A stretch of DNA of 64,000 nt, from contig NZ_VSEY01000003.1 of the NCBI RefSeq assembly GCF_008086045.1, positions 310,001 through 374,000 of the forward strand, written 5' to 3'. A model generated the notes under the pieces. That model made no database searches. It was given only the letters and a program-made list of their open reading frames with translations, and was not told the DNA's origin. Position 1 is the stretch's first letter; each line of letters begins with the position of its first letter. The DNA comes from Nonomuraea sp. PA05. GTDB taxonomy: Bacteria; Actinomycetota; Actinomycetes; Streptosporangiales; Streptosporangiaceae. The position numbers and the translations under genes are program-made. This document shows positions 10,299 through 18,983 of the stretch, one piece after another.

Positions 10299-10712
10299 AT
10301 GGCCATCGTCATGAACCACCTGATCATCCCCGCCACCGACAAGAGCACCGCCGCCACGTTCCTCGCCGACCTGCTCGGCCTGCGGGTGGGGCCGCCGTCC
10401 GGCCCGTTCGCCCCCGTCAGGGTCAACGACGACCTCACGCTCGACTTCGACGACCGCCACCACCCCCAGCCCGGCCATTACGCGTTCCTGGTGGACGACG
10501 CCACCTTCGACGCGGTGCTCGACCGGCTCCGCGCCGACGCCGCGATCGACCACGGCTCGGGCCCCATGAACGGATGGGACCGGCGGATCAACCACCTCGG
10601 CGGCGGCAGGGGCGTGTACGTCCGCGACCCCGACGGCCACAGCTACGAGCTCTTCACGGCCGAACCCATGCCGATCCCGGCAACCCAGAAGGATTCTCGC
10701 GAATTCGATTGA
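10299..10712 (+). CDS. VOC (glyoxalase/bleomycin-resistance) family protein
   Basis: 137 residues with the paired beta-alpha-beta-beta-beta units of the vicinal oxygen chelate fold. MNHLIIPATDKSTAATFLAD opens the first unit; YVRDPDGHSYELFTAEP is the typical closing strand with the metal-site glutamate. The substrate cannot be read from sequence. GGAGAGGAAGG precedes ATG 10299. Its position opposite the MarR gene suggests inducible detoxification of a small molecule. Confidence 0.75.
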   Translation: MAIVMNHLIIPATDKSTAATFLADLLGLRVGPPSGPFAPVRVNDDLTLDFDDRHHPQPGHYAFLVDDATFDAVLDRLRADAAIDHGSGPMNGWDRRINHLGGGRGVYVRDPDGHSYELFTAEPMPIPATQKDSREFD

Positions 10713-10788
10713 ACCCACCCCCGCCCCGCCGCGTACAACCTGTCGGACAACAGCACGCGCCCACACCGAAAAACGCCACCTGACCTGC

Positions 10789-10816
10789 GCGAAGGCGTAT
10801 TTCGAGCGTGCTTCGC
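10789..10816 (+). repeat. Inverted repeat upstream of the toxin island
   Basis: GCGAAG and CTTCGC flank a 16-nt loop, 23 bp before the first gene of the secretion/toxin operon. It could be a weak terminator of the VOC gene or part of the operon leader. No other clear signal is visible in 10713-10839. Confidence 0.3.
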
Positions 10817-10839
10817 CGCGCTGACCGGCTGCCACGGGG

Positions 10840-12111
10840 ATGGCGATGGAATTTCAGGGATGGAGCGACGGCCTGGCCCTGCGGCCGCGCGATTACCTGG
10901 GAAAGGGCCACACGCTGGCCGCCGCCGTCGGCACGGCGGGTCCCCTGCGGGACGAAACGCTCTACCTGTTCGCGCTCGGCAGCGCCACCACCATGGCCCG
11001 GTTGCACCTGGGCGGCATCGCCGGGCTGCGGCTCACCCCCGGCAACGTCGTGGTCGGGCCGCGCGGCCAGGTGTCGTTCGCGGCGGGGCCGCGCGACAGC
11101 GTCTTTCCCGCTCACGACGTCAGGGACTGGGCCGGCGTGGTCGTGTTCGCGGCGACGGGCCGCGAGCCCGACCAGGGCGCCGACCTCGACAAGCTGCTCC
11201 CCGCGCTGCGCGCGGTGATCGACGAGTGCCGCCGCGCCGACGCCGCCTCCCGCCCGTCGGCCGTCGATCTGGTCCGCATCCTGCTCGGCCACTCCGGCGC
11301 GGCCCAGGGCGCCACGGTGCACGAACTGCTGCTGGAGGCCGAGCGGCGGACCAGGCCGGAGGAGCCCGCGCCGTACGAGGAGCACGTCGTGCCCACGCCG
11401 TTCTGGCGCAGGCCCGCGTACCTCACCGGCGTCGCCATCGGCATCGCGCTCGTCGCGGCGGCGGCCGGCGCGGTCATCCTGATCTCGGGCCAGGGGAGCG
11501 CGCCGGAGGCGAGCGACGTGGTCACCGCGGTCGGCCGACGCACGGCCACGTTCAGCCAGGTGTCGGACGGCGTGGGGACGGCGGGCCGGGTGCGGTCCGA
11601 GGGGCGGCTGAGCTTCGACCCCGGCGCGCCCGCCACGTCGTACGACATGAAACTCGCCTGCGGGAACGATCCACAGCCCGTCTCCGTGTCCCTCGTCGGC
11701 ACCAGGGGGACGGCCGCGGGGGCGGTGTTCGACACCGACCGTCCGCCGGGGGAGTCGTGCGTCCAGTCGACGGCGCCCACCGTGCGCGAGCTCAGCTCGC
11801 CGCGCACCGTCCAGGGCCTGATCGACGCCGCCGGCACCGGCGTGACCAGCGCGCCGGCGGCCGGGAACGGCCGCACGCTCACCGGATCGGTCCCCGCGCA
11901 CCGGGTCAGGGGCGAGGAGGGCGACGCCACCTACGCGGGCCTGCCCGCCGAGGGTCCGGTGCGGTTCACGCTCCAGGTGGACGGCCAGGGCCTGCCGGTA
12001 CGGCTGCGCCTGCGCATGGAGAGCCGCGGCGGCGCGGCCCAGACCGTCGAGACCGTCTACCGGGATTGGCGCGCGTTCGAGGCCATCAAGGGGGAGAGGA
12101 CCAATGGCTGA
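10840..12111 (+). CDS. Membrane-anchored pseudokinase of the T7SS-like toxin island
   Basis: Residues about 40-160 match the C-lobe of bacterial Ser/Thr kinases: LTPGNVVVGPRGQVSF stands where HRDLKPGNVLL...VKVIDFG is expected, then DVRDWAGVVVFAATGR and a RPSAVDLVRILLG closing helix. The catalytic aspartate (HRD to GLR), the catalytic-loop lysine (to T) and the DFG aspartate are all absent, and the N-lobe is missing. A single transmembrane helix (YLTGVAIGIALVAAAAGAVI, about residues 190-212) leads to an extracytoplasmic beta-rich domain of about 200 residues. A scaffold or sensor role is inferred. It overlaps the next gene by 8 bp. Confidence 0.65.
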   Translation: MAMEFQGWSDGLALRPRDYLGKGHTLAAAVGTAGPLRDETLYLFALGSATTMARLHLGGIAGLRLTPGNVVVGPRGQVSFAAGPRDSVFPAHDVRDWAGVVVFAATGREPDQGADLDKLLPALRAVIDECRRADAASRPSAVDLVRILLGHSGAAQGATVHELLLEAERRTRPEEPAPYEEHVVPTPFWRRPAYLTGVAIGIALVAAAAGAVILISGQGSAPEASDVVTAVGRRTATFSQVSDGVGTAGRVRSEGRLSFDPGAPATSYDMKLACGNDPQPVSVSLVGTRGTAAGAVFDTDRPPGESCVQSTAPTVRELSSPRTVQGLIDAAGTGVTSAPAAGNGRTLTGSVPAHRVRGEEGDATYAGLPAEGPVRFTLQVDGQGLPVRLRLRMESRGGAAQTVETVYRDWRAFEAIKGERTNG

Positions 12112-12400
12112 GGAATTCGCCGCGAACCGCCAGGAGGCCGCGAACGTCGCGCGGGACCTCAAGGCCATCCGCGCGGCACTGGACGACGGACAGGCCGGCG
12201 CGCTCGACGCGCGGACCGGCTCGGAGAAGGTCGACGACGCCGTACGGAGGTTCTTCGAGGAGTCCTCCGACAACCGGGAGCGGATGAACCAGCTCCTGGA
12301 GCGCGCGGCGGGCCTGCTGGACGCCCTCGTCGAGGGCACGGGCACGCTCGACGGCTCGCTGGCCGACTCGCTCTCGACCAGTTCCGGGGGCTCGGGATGA
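12104..12400 (+). CDS. Small helical protein, ESX/T7SS-associated (WXG100- or EspC-like size)
   Basis: 98 residues, two long predicted helices (MAEEFAANRQEAANVARDLK to DDAVRRFFEES, then NRERMNQLLERAAGLLDALV) joined by a turn, with a flexible Ser/Gly tail. The size and hairpin architecture fit T7SS helical-hairpin substrates, but no WxG is seen. It overlaps the pseudokinase by 8 bp and the following gene by 4 bp (ATGA). A structural or partner role in the secretion module is inferred from context. Confidence 0.55.
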   Translation: MAEEFAANRQEAANVARDLKAIRAALDDGQAGALDARTGSEKVDDAVRRFFEESSDNRERMNQLLERAAGLLDALVEGTGTLDGSLADSLSTSSGGSG

Positions 12401-13044
12401 AGGCGCTCGGCCTGGGTGTGCTCACCGGCGTCCTGGTCGCGACGGTCGCGGCGTCGCTGGTGTTCGCGCTGACGGACCAGCCGCAGGCGCGGGCCTTGTA
12501 CGTCGATGAGCCGTCCGGGCAGGCGGCCGCACCCCGGAAGACACAAGCGACCGAGGACCCCACCACGGACAAGGCCGACTTCGCCGGACGGGTGGCCGGC
12601 GGGCTCGTCGCCCTCTCGATCCGCGGCGGCAAGGCCGTCGGCTACTTCTGCGACGGCCGCCGCGAGGTGTGGATGTCCGGCGACGCGCGCGACAACCGCG
12701 CCACGCTCACCGGCACCGAGGACGGCGAGACCCTGATGACCGCCGAACTCGGCGACGACGACGCCACGGGCGACCTGGTGCTCGGCGAGGCCGCCTTCCG
12801 CTTCACCGCCCCCGTCGTCGAGCGGCCGTCCGGCCTCTACAGGGCGACGGAGCAGGTGCGCGGCGCGTCGGTCGTCGGCGGCTGGATCGTCCTGCCGGGC
12901 GGGCGCCAGGTCGGCGCCGTGCGCTTCGGCGACGCCGAGCAGCCCGCACCCCGGCTCGTGCCGGGCCGGGACGTCCGGATCGGCGGCGTCACGCTCGAAC
13001 CCGAGCCCGTGGACGCCTTCATCGAGGAGCTGACCCATGGCTGA
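12397..13044 (+). CDS. Membrane-anchored exported protein of the toxin island, unknown function
   Basis: 215 residues. The N-terminal hydrophobic segment (LGLGVLTGVLVATVAASLVF) is a signal anchor, followed by a Pro/Thr-rich linker. A beta-rich extracytoplasmic domain starts near residue 65 (GLVALSIRGGKAVGYFCDGR and onward). I recognise no family. ATGA overlap with the gene before and an 8-bp overlap with the gene after make it an integral operon member. Confidence 0.6.
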   Translation: MKALGLGVLTGVLVATVAASLVFALTDQPQARALYVDEPSGQAAAPRKTQATEDPTTDKADFAGRVAGGLVALSIRGGKAVGYFCDGRREVWMSGDARDNRATLTGTEDGETLMTAELGDDDATGDLVLGEAAFRFTAPVVERPSGLYRATEQVRGASVVGGWIVLPGGRQVGAVRFGDAEQPAPRLVPGRDVRIGGVTLEPEPVDAFIEELTHG

Positions 13045-13633
13045 CCTACCCTTCGGATTCACCGTGCGGGTCCCCGACTCGTGGTACGAGTTCGACGTCT
13101 GGCGCGCGGGACGCACCGGCGACCTGGCCCGCCTCGTGGACGCCCGGGTGGCGGCCACGCCCGAGCTGGCCCCGCACCGGGCGGTGCTGCTGAAGGTGCT
13201 GCGCGAGGTCGCCGAGCTGGCGACGCGGCACGGGGCGGTGTTCGGCGCCGCGATGACCGACCACCTGGAGGACGCCGGCACCGTGCTGGCCACCCTCATG
13301 GTGCTGCACACGCGGGGCCGCTCCGACCCCGGGGGCAACACGGTCGAGGCGATCGCCTCGGGCGTCGTCGCCGTGCCGCCCACCCCCGGCACGCCGGGCT
13401 GGCGCGCCGTCGAGATCGTCGAGCTGGACGCGGGCCGCGCCGTACGCGTGGCCGGCGTCGAGACGGGCGAGCTCGACTCGGTGGTCATGCAGACCCTCAT
13501 CCCCGTGCCCGGTGGGCACGGCGTGCTGGACCTGGTGCTCACCAGCCCGCACCTCAGCCTGGCCGAGCCCATGCTCGACCTGTTCGACGCGATCAGCGCC
13601 ACCCTGGCCTGGTCCGGCCCCCAAGGAGAGTGA
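13037..13633 (+). CDS. Cytoplasmic operon protein with Mog1/PsbP/LpqN-like fold (predicted)
   Basis: 198 residues without signal peptide. It opens with FGFTVRVPDSWYEFDVW and ends with VLDLVLTSPHLSLAEPMLDL and FDAISATLAW. That opening and closing pattern (fit-for-purpose strand, then aromatic strand plus helix with F-x-A-I-x-x-T) recalls Mog1p/PsbP-like folds such as LpqN and DcrB. This is fold-level recognition by eye only. In T7SS context a chaperone or substrate-adaptor role is possible. It overlaps the previous gene by 8 bp and ends 6 bp before the WXG100-like gene. Confidence 0.5.
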   Translation: MADLPFGFTVRVPDSWYEFDVWRAGRTGDLARLVDARVAATPELAPHRAVLLKVLREVAELATRHGAVFGAAMTDHLEDAGTVLATLMVLHTRGRSDPGGNTVEAIASGVVAVPPTPGTPGWRAVEIVELDAGRAVRVAGVETGELDSVVMQTLIPVPGGHGVLDLVLTSPHLSLAEPMLDLFDAISATLAWSGPQGE

Positions 13634-13639
13634 ACCGTC

Positions 13640-13942
13640 ATGGCAGGTGGGACCCATCACCTCAGCTTCCCGCAGGTGGAGAACAGCGCCACCCGGCTGA
13701 ACAAGGAGAAAGAGGACATCGAGAGCCGGCTGACCCAGCTCAAGGCGATGATCGACCAGCTCGTCAGCAGCGACTTCGTCACCGAGCGGGCCTCCGGCAA
13801 GTTCCAGCAGGACTACGACCAGTGGAACAACGGCGCCAAGCAGGTCATGCAGGGCCTGGAGGGCATGAGCCAGTTCCTCAAGACCGCCATCGCCAAGCAC
13901 CGCGAGCTGGACGCCTCGCTCAGCGGCGGCGCGGGAGCGTGA
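13640..13942 (+). CDS. WXG100-like T7SS helical-hairpin protein lacking the WxG turn
   Basis: 100 residues: helix (LSFPQVENSATRLNKEKEDI), turn, helix (YDQWNNGAKQVMQGLEGMSQ, FLKTAIAKH). The length and the second-helix pattern F-x4-Y-x-x-W-x-x-G are those of WXG100/ESAT-6 proteins. The usual W-x-G at the central turn is replaced by S-D-F-V. WXG100 proteins dimerise and are exported by the EccC/EssC ATPase or co-exported with large toxins. It lies directly upstream of the RHS toxin (4-bp gap), so it is probably the toxin's export partner. Confidence 0.75.
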   Translation: MAGGTHHLSFPQVENSATRLNKEKEDIESRLTQLKAMIDQLVSSDFVTERASGKFQQDYDQWNNGAKQVMQGLEGMSQFLKTAIAKHRELDASLSGGAGA

Positions 13943-13946
13943 CGTC

Positions 13947-16900
13947 ATGCCGGGCGGATGGGACGTACTGGGACTGGCCGGCGACCCCGCGCCGGGGGAC
14001 CCCGGACAGGTCAGAGGACTAGCCGACCGGCTGCTCAAGGAAGCGCGGCTGGCCGAGGACAACACGGCCAGGCTGAGCACCGTGTCGGGCAACAGCTCGG
14101 CGCTGGGGATGCGCGGCGACTACGCGGCCCGCTACGCCGAGGCGCTGGGCGAGCTGCCCGGCGAGCTGGCCAAGCTGGGCAAGGCGTACCGGGGCGCCGG
14201 CGAGGCGCTGCTGACGTACGCGGGCAGCCTGGAACAGGCCAAGACGCGGGCCGGCGCTGCGCTGCGGCAGGGCCAGAGCGCCGCGGCCGCGTCACAGGGG
14301 GCGCTGCGCGAGGTGCAGGCGCAGCTCCCCGGCGGCGGTCCGATCCTGGACGTGCCCGGCGCGGAGTCCGCCCTGTCCAACGCCGACCCGGCGACACGGG
14401 AGGCCACCCGCGGCGCGATGCAGCGGGCCCGCCAGGCCGAGGAGGACCGCGCGCGGGCGCGCCGGATCGCCGACGAGGCGGCCGGCCTGCGCGGCGACGC
14501 CGAGAACCGGGCCACGCGGGAGATCGAGCGGGCGCTCGAAGGCAGCGGCATCAAGGACAAGTCGTGGCTGGAGCAGGCCTGGGAGACGATCACCACGCCG
14601 TTCAGGTCATGGGACGACTTCGTGGCCTTCGCCGGGACCGTCGGAGCGGTGGCCGGGCTGGTGGTGCTGGTCATCGGCACCGGCGGGCTGGCCGGGGTGA
14701 TCCTGGCCGGGGTGGCGGTGGCCGCCGGGGCGGTGGTGCTGGGAGACGCGCTCAACAAGTACCGGCAGGGCAAAGGCTCGCTGGGCCAGGTCGGGCTGGC
14801 CGCGCTGGGCGTGCTGCCCGTCGGCAAGGGGATCGCTCTGCTGGGCCGCGGCGCCAAGGCCGTCATGGGGCTGAACGGGGCGGCGGGCGTCGTACGAGCC
14901 GGTGGAGGCACCCTGCTCGGCACCGGCGCCATGGCCGTGCGCGGCGGCCGCAACGCGCTGGGAGCCCCCTCGCTGCGCACGGCGATCCAGAGCGGCGGCG
15001 CCCGCCAGGGGACGGCGGCCACCGCGTCGTGGCAGCGCGGCCGCCAGTTCTTCAGCCAGGACCCGGTGCACTTCCCGACCGGCACCGTGCTGCTGCCGCA
15101 GACCGACGTCGAGCTGCCTGGCGTGCTGCCGCTGCGGCTGGAACGCACCCATCTGTCCACGTACCGTACCGGCCGCTGCTTCGGCCGCTCCTGGGCCTCC
15201 ACGCTGGACCAGCGGCTGGAGGCCGACGTCGGCGGGCTCTGCCTGGCTACGGAGACCGGGGCGCTGCTCACCTTCCCCTACCCCGAGCAGGACCGCCCGG
15301 CCTACCCGGACGACGGCCCCCGCCTGGCCCTGCGCGAGACCGACGACGGTTACGCCGTCACCGACCCGCTCACCGGCCGTACCGTGCACTTCGCCGAGAC
15401 GACCGAGGCCGGCGTGCTGCCCCTCGCGGCCGTCACCGACCGCAACGGCAACCGCGTCGAGGTGCGCTACACCGACGGCCTGCCGTCCGAGATCGTCCAC
15501 TCCGGTGGCTACCACCTGGACATCGAGACGTCCCAGGGCCGCGTCGTGGAGATCCGGCTGCGCGGCGCCGGGCAGCGGCTGGTGTCGTACGCCTACGACG
15601 AGGCCGGCGACCTCACCGAGGTGACCAACTCCTCCGGCCTGCCGCTGCGCTTCGCCTACGACGACGACGGCCGGATGACCCGCTGGCAGGACCGCATCGG
15701 CACCTGGTACGCCTACACCTACGACCTGGAGGGCCGCTGCGTCTACGGCACCGGGTCGGCGGGCGTCTTCAACACCGAGCTGTCCTACGGCGACGGCGTC
15801 ACCCGGGCCGCCGACTCGCTCGGCCACCTCACCACGTACCACCACAACGACCTGCTCCAGGTCACGGCGGAGACCGACCCGCTCGGCCACACCACCCGCT
15901 ACCGCTGGGACCGCCACGACCGGCTGCTCGCCCGCACGGACGCGCTGGCCCGCACCACCCGCTACACCTACGACGAGGCGGGCGCCGTGCTGACGGTCAC
16001 CCGCCCGGACGGCGCCACCCGCCGCTGCACCCGCGACGCCCGCCACCTGCCGCTCACCGTCACCGACTTCGACGGCACCACGACCACCCTGCGCCACGAC
16101 GAGCGTGGCAACCTGACCACCACCTCGTCCGCCACCTACGCGTACGACGATCGCGGTCACCTGATTACCATCACCAACACGCTCGGCCACACCCACACCG
16201 TCACCACGGACCCGGCCGGCCTGCCCCTCACGATCACCGACCCCACCGGCGCCACCACCCGCTACGAACGCGACCCCTTCGGCCGCGTCACCGCCGTCAC
16301 CGACCCCCTGGGCGCCACCACCCGCCACACCTGGACGGTCGAAGGCCGGCCTGCCACCCGCACCCTCCCCGGCGGCGCCGCAGAACGCTGGGCCTACGAC
16401 GCCGAGAACAACCTCATCGAGCACGTGGACCCGATGGGCGAGGCCACCCGCGTCGAGATCGGCCCCTTCGACGTCCCCACCGCCCGCACCACCCCGGACG
16501 GCGCCCGCCTCGAATTCACCTACGACACCGAGCTGCGCCTCACCAAGGTGACCAACCCGCAGGGCCTGACCTGGCACTACACCTACGACCCTGCGGGCAA
16601 CCTGGTCGAGGAGAGCGACTACGACCGGCGCGTCCTGAGCTACCTGCACAACCCGGTGGGCAACCTCACCGAACGCGTCAACGGCGCGGGCCAGTCCACC
16701 AGCTTCGTCTACGACGTGCTCGACCGGCTCATCGGCCGCCGCGCCGGCGACCGACTCACCACGTTCGACTACGACCCGCTCGGCCGTCTCGTGCACGCCG
16801 CCAACCCGGACGCCGACCTCACCCTCGTCCGCGACGCGCACGGCCGCGTCGTCCGCGAGACCTGCAACGGCCGCACCCTCACCTCCGCCTACGACGCGCT

Positions 16901-18536
16901 CGGCCGCAGAGTCCTGCGCCGCACCCCGTCCGGCGCGGAGACCGTCTGGACGTACGACGCCCGCGACCTCCCCCTCACCCTCGAAACCGCCGGCCAGACC
17001 CTCCACTTCACCCACGACCTCGCGGGCCGCGAAACCGTCAGAACCTTCGGCGCCGACCTCGCCCTCCTGCACGACTGGGACGACGACGGCCGCCTCCACT
17101 CCCAGACCCTCACCAGCGGCCCGGCCCGCCGCACGATCCAGCGCCGCACCTACGGCTACCGCAGGGACGGCGAGCTGACGGAGATCGACGACCTCCTGTC
17201 CGGCCGCCGCCGCTTCGACCTCGACCCGGCCGGCCGCGTCACCGCCGTCCACGCCACCGGCTGGTCGGAGACCTACCACTACAACACCGCCGGCCAGATC
17301 ACCGACGCCACCTGGCCCGCCGCCCCGTCCGACCCCCAGAACCCACGCGCCCACCCCGACCCCCAAAATCCACGCGCCCACACCGACATCCAAGGCTCAC
17401 GCGCCCACACCGACATCCAAGGCCCGCGCGCCTACACCGGCACCATGGTCCGCCAAGCCGGCCGCACCCGCTACGAGTACGACCGCCAGGGCCGCACCAT
17501 CCTCCGCCAGCGCAAGGGCCTGTCCACCAAACCCCGCACCTGGCACTACACCTGGGACGCCGACGACCGCCTCACCGCCGTCACCACCCCCGACGGCACC
17601 CGCTGGCGCTACCTCTACGACCCGCTCGGCCGCCGCATCGCCAAACAACGCGCCGACGGCGCGCACCGCACCGACTTCACCTGGGACGGCTTCACCCTCG
17701 CCGAACAGTCCACCGACGAGCGAACCACCTCCTGGGACTGGGCACCCGGCTCCTTCCGCCCCCTCACTCAGACCGAGCGGTCCCAGGAGTGGGTGGACGA
17801 GCGCTTCTACGCCATCGCCACGGACCTCGTGGGGACGCCGGCCGAGCTGGTGTCGGCGGAAGGCGAGATCGCCTGGCGCACCCGCCGCACCCTCTGGGGG
17901 ACTTCACCCGGCCCCATCACCTCCGGGGCGGACTGCCCACTGCGATTTCCCGGTCAGTACGAGGATGCGGAGTCGGGGCTCTGCTACAACTTCCTGCGGT
18001 ATTACGATCCTGAGGCCGGGGTTTATGTGGCGGCGGATCCGATCGGGTTGCGGGGTGGGTGGGATCCGCACGCGTACGTGCGCAATCCACAGGTGTGGAC
18101 GGACCCGCTGGGGCTATCGGCCTGTCCGAAGGAACTGCCCGCGGGCAAGCCGTCATCCGTCTCCCCCGGCAAGTTGGCGCCGAAGGAGGTCGCCCAGGCC
18201 CGGGAGATCGCAGAACTACGTGGCGGGCACTTCGAAGGAGCGCCGACCGACAACTTCCCCGGCATCGACGGCTGGCTCGACGGAACACCGGTCAGCCTCA
18301 AGCAGATCGAGGCCGACGGGCCGTTCATGGTACTCAAGAGGGCGGGTGACGCTGAGAAGTCCGCGCGCAAGGAGGGGTACACAGGCGTGGAGGTCTACGT
18401 CGACGCGAAGAACGTGCCAGGCCGAGACGTGATCGACTTCGGCCTCAACGGGCCGCTGGCGCAGTTGCCACGCAAGGGGACCGTCAGCAGCATCTACGTC
18501 AACTCAGCCGACGGCTGGATCGTGTTCCCGGGGTGA
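13947..18536 (+). CDS. RHS/YD-repeat polymorphic toxin with T7SS-type N-terminus and nuclease-like C-terminus
   Basis: 1529 residues. Residues 1-215 are a long helical region resembling T7SS toxin leaders. Residues about 225-275 carry two hydrophobic helices (VGAVAGLVVLVIGTGGLAGV). A DUF6531 segment (DPVHFPTGTVLLPQTDVELP) follows, then many YD repeats to about 1290 and an RHS core (PGQYEDAESGLCYNFLRYYD) ending in the junction motif DPLGL. The last 138 residues are the variable toxin: GIDGWLDGTPVSLKQ suggests a PD-(D/E)XK-like D...S-x-K nuclease site. RHS shells encapsulate the toxin until delivery. A 4x27-bp tandem repeat lies at 17331-17438. The cognate immunity gene starts 3 bp downstream. 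Confidence 0.88.
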   Translation: MPGGWDVLGLAGDPAPGDPGQVRGLADRLLKEARLAEDNTARLSTVSGNSSALGMRGDYAARYAEALGELPGELAKLGKAYRGAGEALLTYAGSLEQAKTRAGAALRQGQSAAAASQGALREVQAQLPGGGPILDVPGAESALSNADPATREATRGAMQRARQAEEDRARARRIADEAAGLRGDAENRATREIERALEGSGIKDKSWLEQAWETITTPFRSWDDFVAFAGTVGAVAGLVVLVIGTGGLAGVILAGVAVAAGAVVLGDALNKYRQGKGSLGQVGLAALGVLPVGKGIALLGRGAKAVMGLNGAAGVVRAGGGTLLGTGAMAVRGGRNALGAPSLRTAIQSGGARQGTAATASWQRGRQFFSQDPVHFPTGTVLLPQTDVELPGVLPLRLERTHLSTYRTGRCFGRSWASTLDQRLEADVGGLCLATETGALLTFPYPEQDRPAYPDDGPRLALRETDDGYAVTDPLTGRTVHFAETTEAGVLPLAAVTDRNGNRVEVRYTDGLPSEIVHSGGYHLDIETSQGRVVEIRLRGAGQRLVSYAYDEAGDLTEVTNSSGLPLRFAYDDDGRMTRWQDRIGTWYAYTYDLEGRCVYGTGSAGVFNTELSYGDGVTRAADSLGHLTTYHHNDLLQVTAETDPLGHTTRYRWDRHDRLLARTDALARTTRYTYDEAGAVLTVTRPDGATRRCTRDARHLPLTVTDFDGTTTTLRHDERGNLTTTSSATYAYDDRGHLITITNTLGHTHTVTTDPAGLPLTITDPTGATTRYERDPFGRVTAVTDPLGATTRHTWTVEGRPATRTLPGGAAERWAYDAENNLIEHVDPMGEATRVEIGPFDVPTARTTPDGARLEFTYDTELRLTKVTNPQGLTWHYTYDPAGNLVEESDYDRRVLSYLHNPVGNLTERVNGAGQSTSFVYDVLDRLIGRRAGDRLTTFDYDPLGRLVHAANPDADLTLVRDAHGRVVRETCNGRTLTSAYDALGRRVLRRTPSGAETVWTYDARDLPLTLETAGQTLHFTHDLAGRETVRTFGADLALLHDWDDDGRLHSQTLTSGPARRTIQRRTYGYRRDGELTEIDDLLSGRRRFDLDPAGRVTAVHATGWSETYHYNTAGQITDATWPAAPSDPQNPRAHPDPQNPRAHTDIQGSRAHTDIQGPRAYTGTMVRQAGRTRYEYDRQGRTILRQRKGLSTKPRTWHYTWDADDRLTAVTTPDGTRWRYLYDPLGRRIAKQRADGAHRTDFTWDGFTLAEQSTDERTTSWDWAPGSFRPLTQTERSQEWVDERFYAIATDLVGTPAELVSAEGEIAWRTRRTLWGTSPGPITSGADCPLRFPGQYEDAESGLCYNFLRYYDPEAGVYVAADPIGLRGGWDPHAYVRNPQVWTDPLGLSACPKELPAGKPSSVSPGKLAPKEVAQAREIAELRGGHFEGAPTDNFPGIDGWLDGTPVSLKQIEADGPFMVLKRAGDAEKSARKEGYTGVEVYVDAKNVPGRDVIDFGLNGPLAQLPRKGTVSSIYVNSADGWIVFPG
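17331..17438 (+). repeat. Four tandem 27-bp repeats inside the RHS gene
   Basis: Four consecutive 9-residue units (DPQNPRAHP, DPQNPRAHT, DIQGSRAHT, DIQGPRAYT; residues about 1129-1164) interrupt the YD-repeat register. Units 1-2 and 3-4 pair closely, suggesting stepwise duplication. They may form a flexible loop on the RHS shell or be a replication-slippage minisatellite. Confidence 0.85.
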
Positions 18537-18539
18537 CGA

Positions 18540-18983
18540 ATGTCCGTGGAGATCGAAGTCAGGTGCAGGCAGCGGCCGGACCCGCACACGCTCACTCGCG
18601 TGGCCGGCTTCGCCATGCGAACGATCCTCGGCGTGTCGAACGTCGAGGTGATCTTCGAGGAAGGGGAGACGGACTGGACGTTCCACTGGGGCGGTGCGGG
18701 ACATGTCATCATGTTCTTCACGGCGCCCGGCGAGTACGGGGTCGACGGGCCCTGGTACCTGAACTTCAATCCTGGTCTTCGGGGCCGATCCGTACCGGAG
18801 CTGTTCATGATCGTCCTGGCTGCGGTTGCCGCGCTGCTCAGCGACGGGACGCTCATCGACGACAACTACCCCTTCCAGCGGGCCGACCACACCGCCGAGG
18901 CCATGCTCGCCCAAGTGCTCAGGGCGGCGCCGCTGGAGGTGGAGCCCGCGATCCACCTGCTCGTGACCGGCCGCCTGCCATGA
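18540..18983 (+). CDS. Predicted immunity protein for the RHS toxin
   Basis: 147 residues, cytoplasmic, acidic, no signal peptide. It begins 3 bp after the toxin stop, the classical position of an immunity gene. Visible features: VAGFAMRTILGVSNVEVIFE, an aromatic FHWGGAGHVIMFF strand and a C-terminal helix pair ending LVTGRLP. I recognise no named immunity family. A decayed paralogue lies 170 bp downstream, which supports membership of a mobile immunity family. Its job would be to bind and neutralise the toxin tip from self or kin. Confidence 0.7.
   Translation: MSVEIEVRCRQRPDPHTLTRVAGFAMRTILGVSNVEVIFEEGETDWTFHWGGAGHVIMFFTAPGEYGVDGPWYLNFNPGLRGRSVPELFMIVLAAVAALLSDGTLIDDNYPFQRADHTAEAMLAQVLRAAPLEVEPAIHLLVTGRLP

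Noticed and set aside
10654..13641. 995-codon open frame on the minus strand
   Set aside because: It is the shadow of five well-supported overlapping plus-strand genes; the translation is low-complexity Arg/Ala/Gly without motifs, as expected from GC-rich third-position bias.
13958..18013. 1351-codon open frame on the plus strand inside the RHS gene
   Set aside because: It overlaps the RHS toxin in another frame and is Arg/Pro/His-rich with no domain; the RHS frame carries clear YD repeats.
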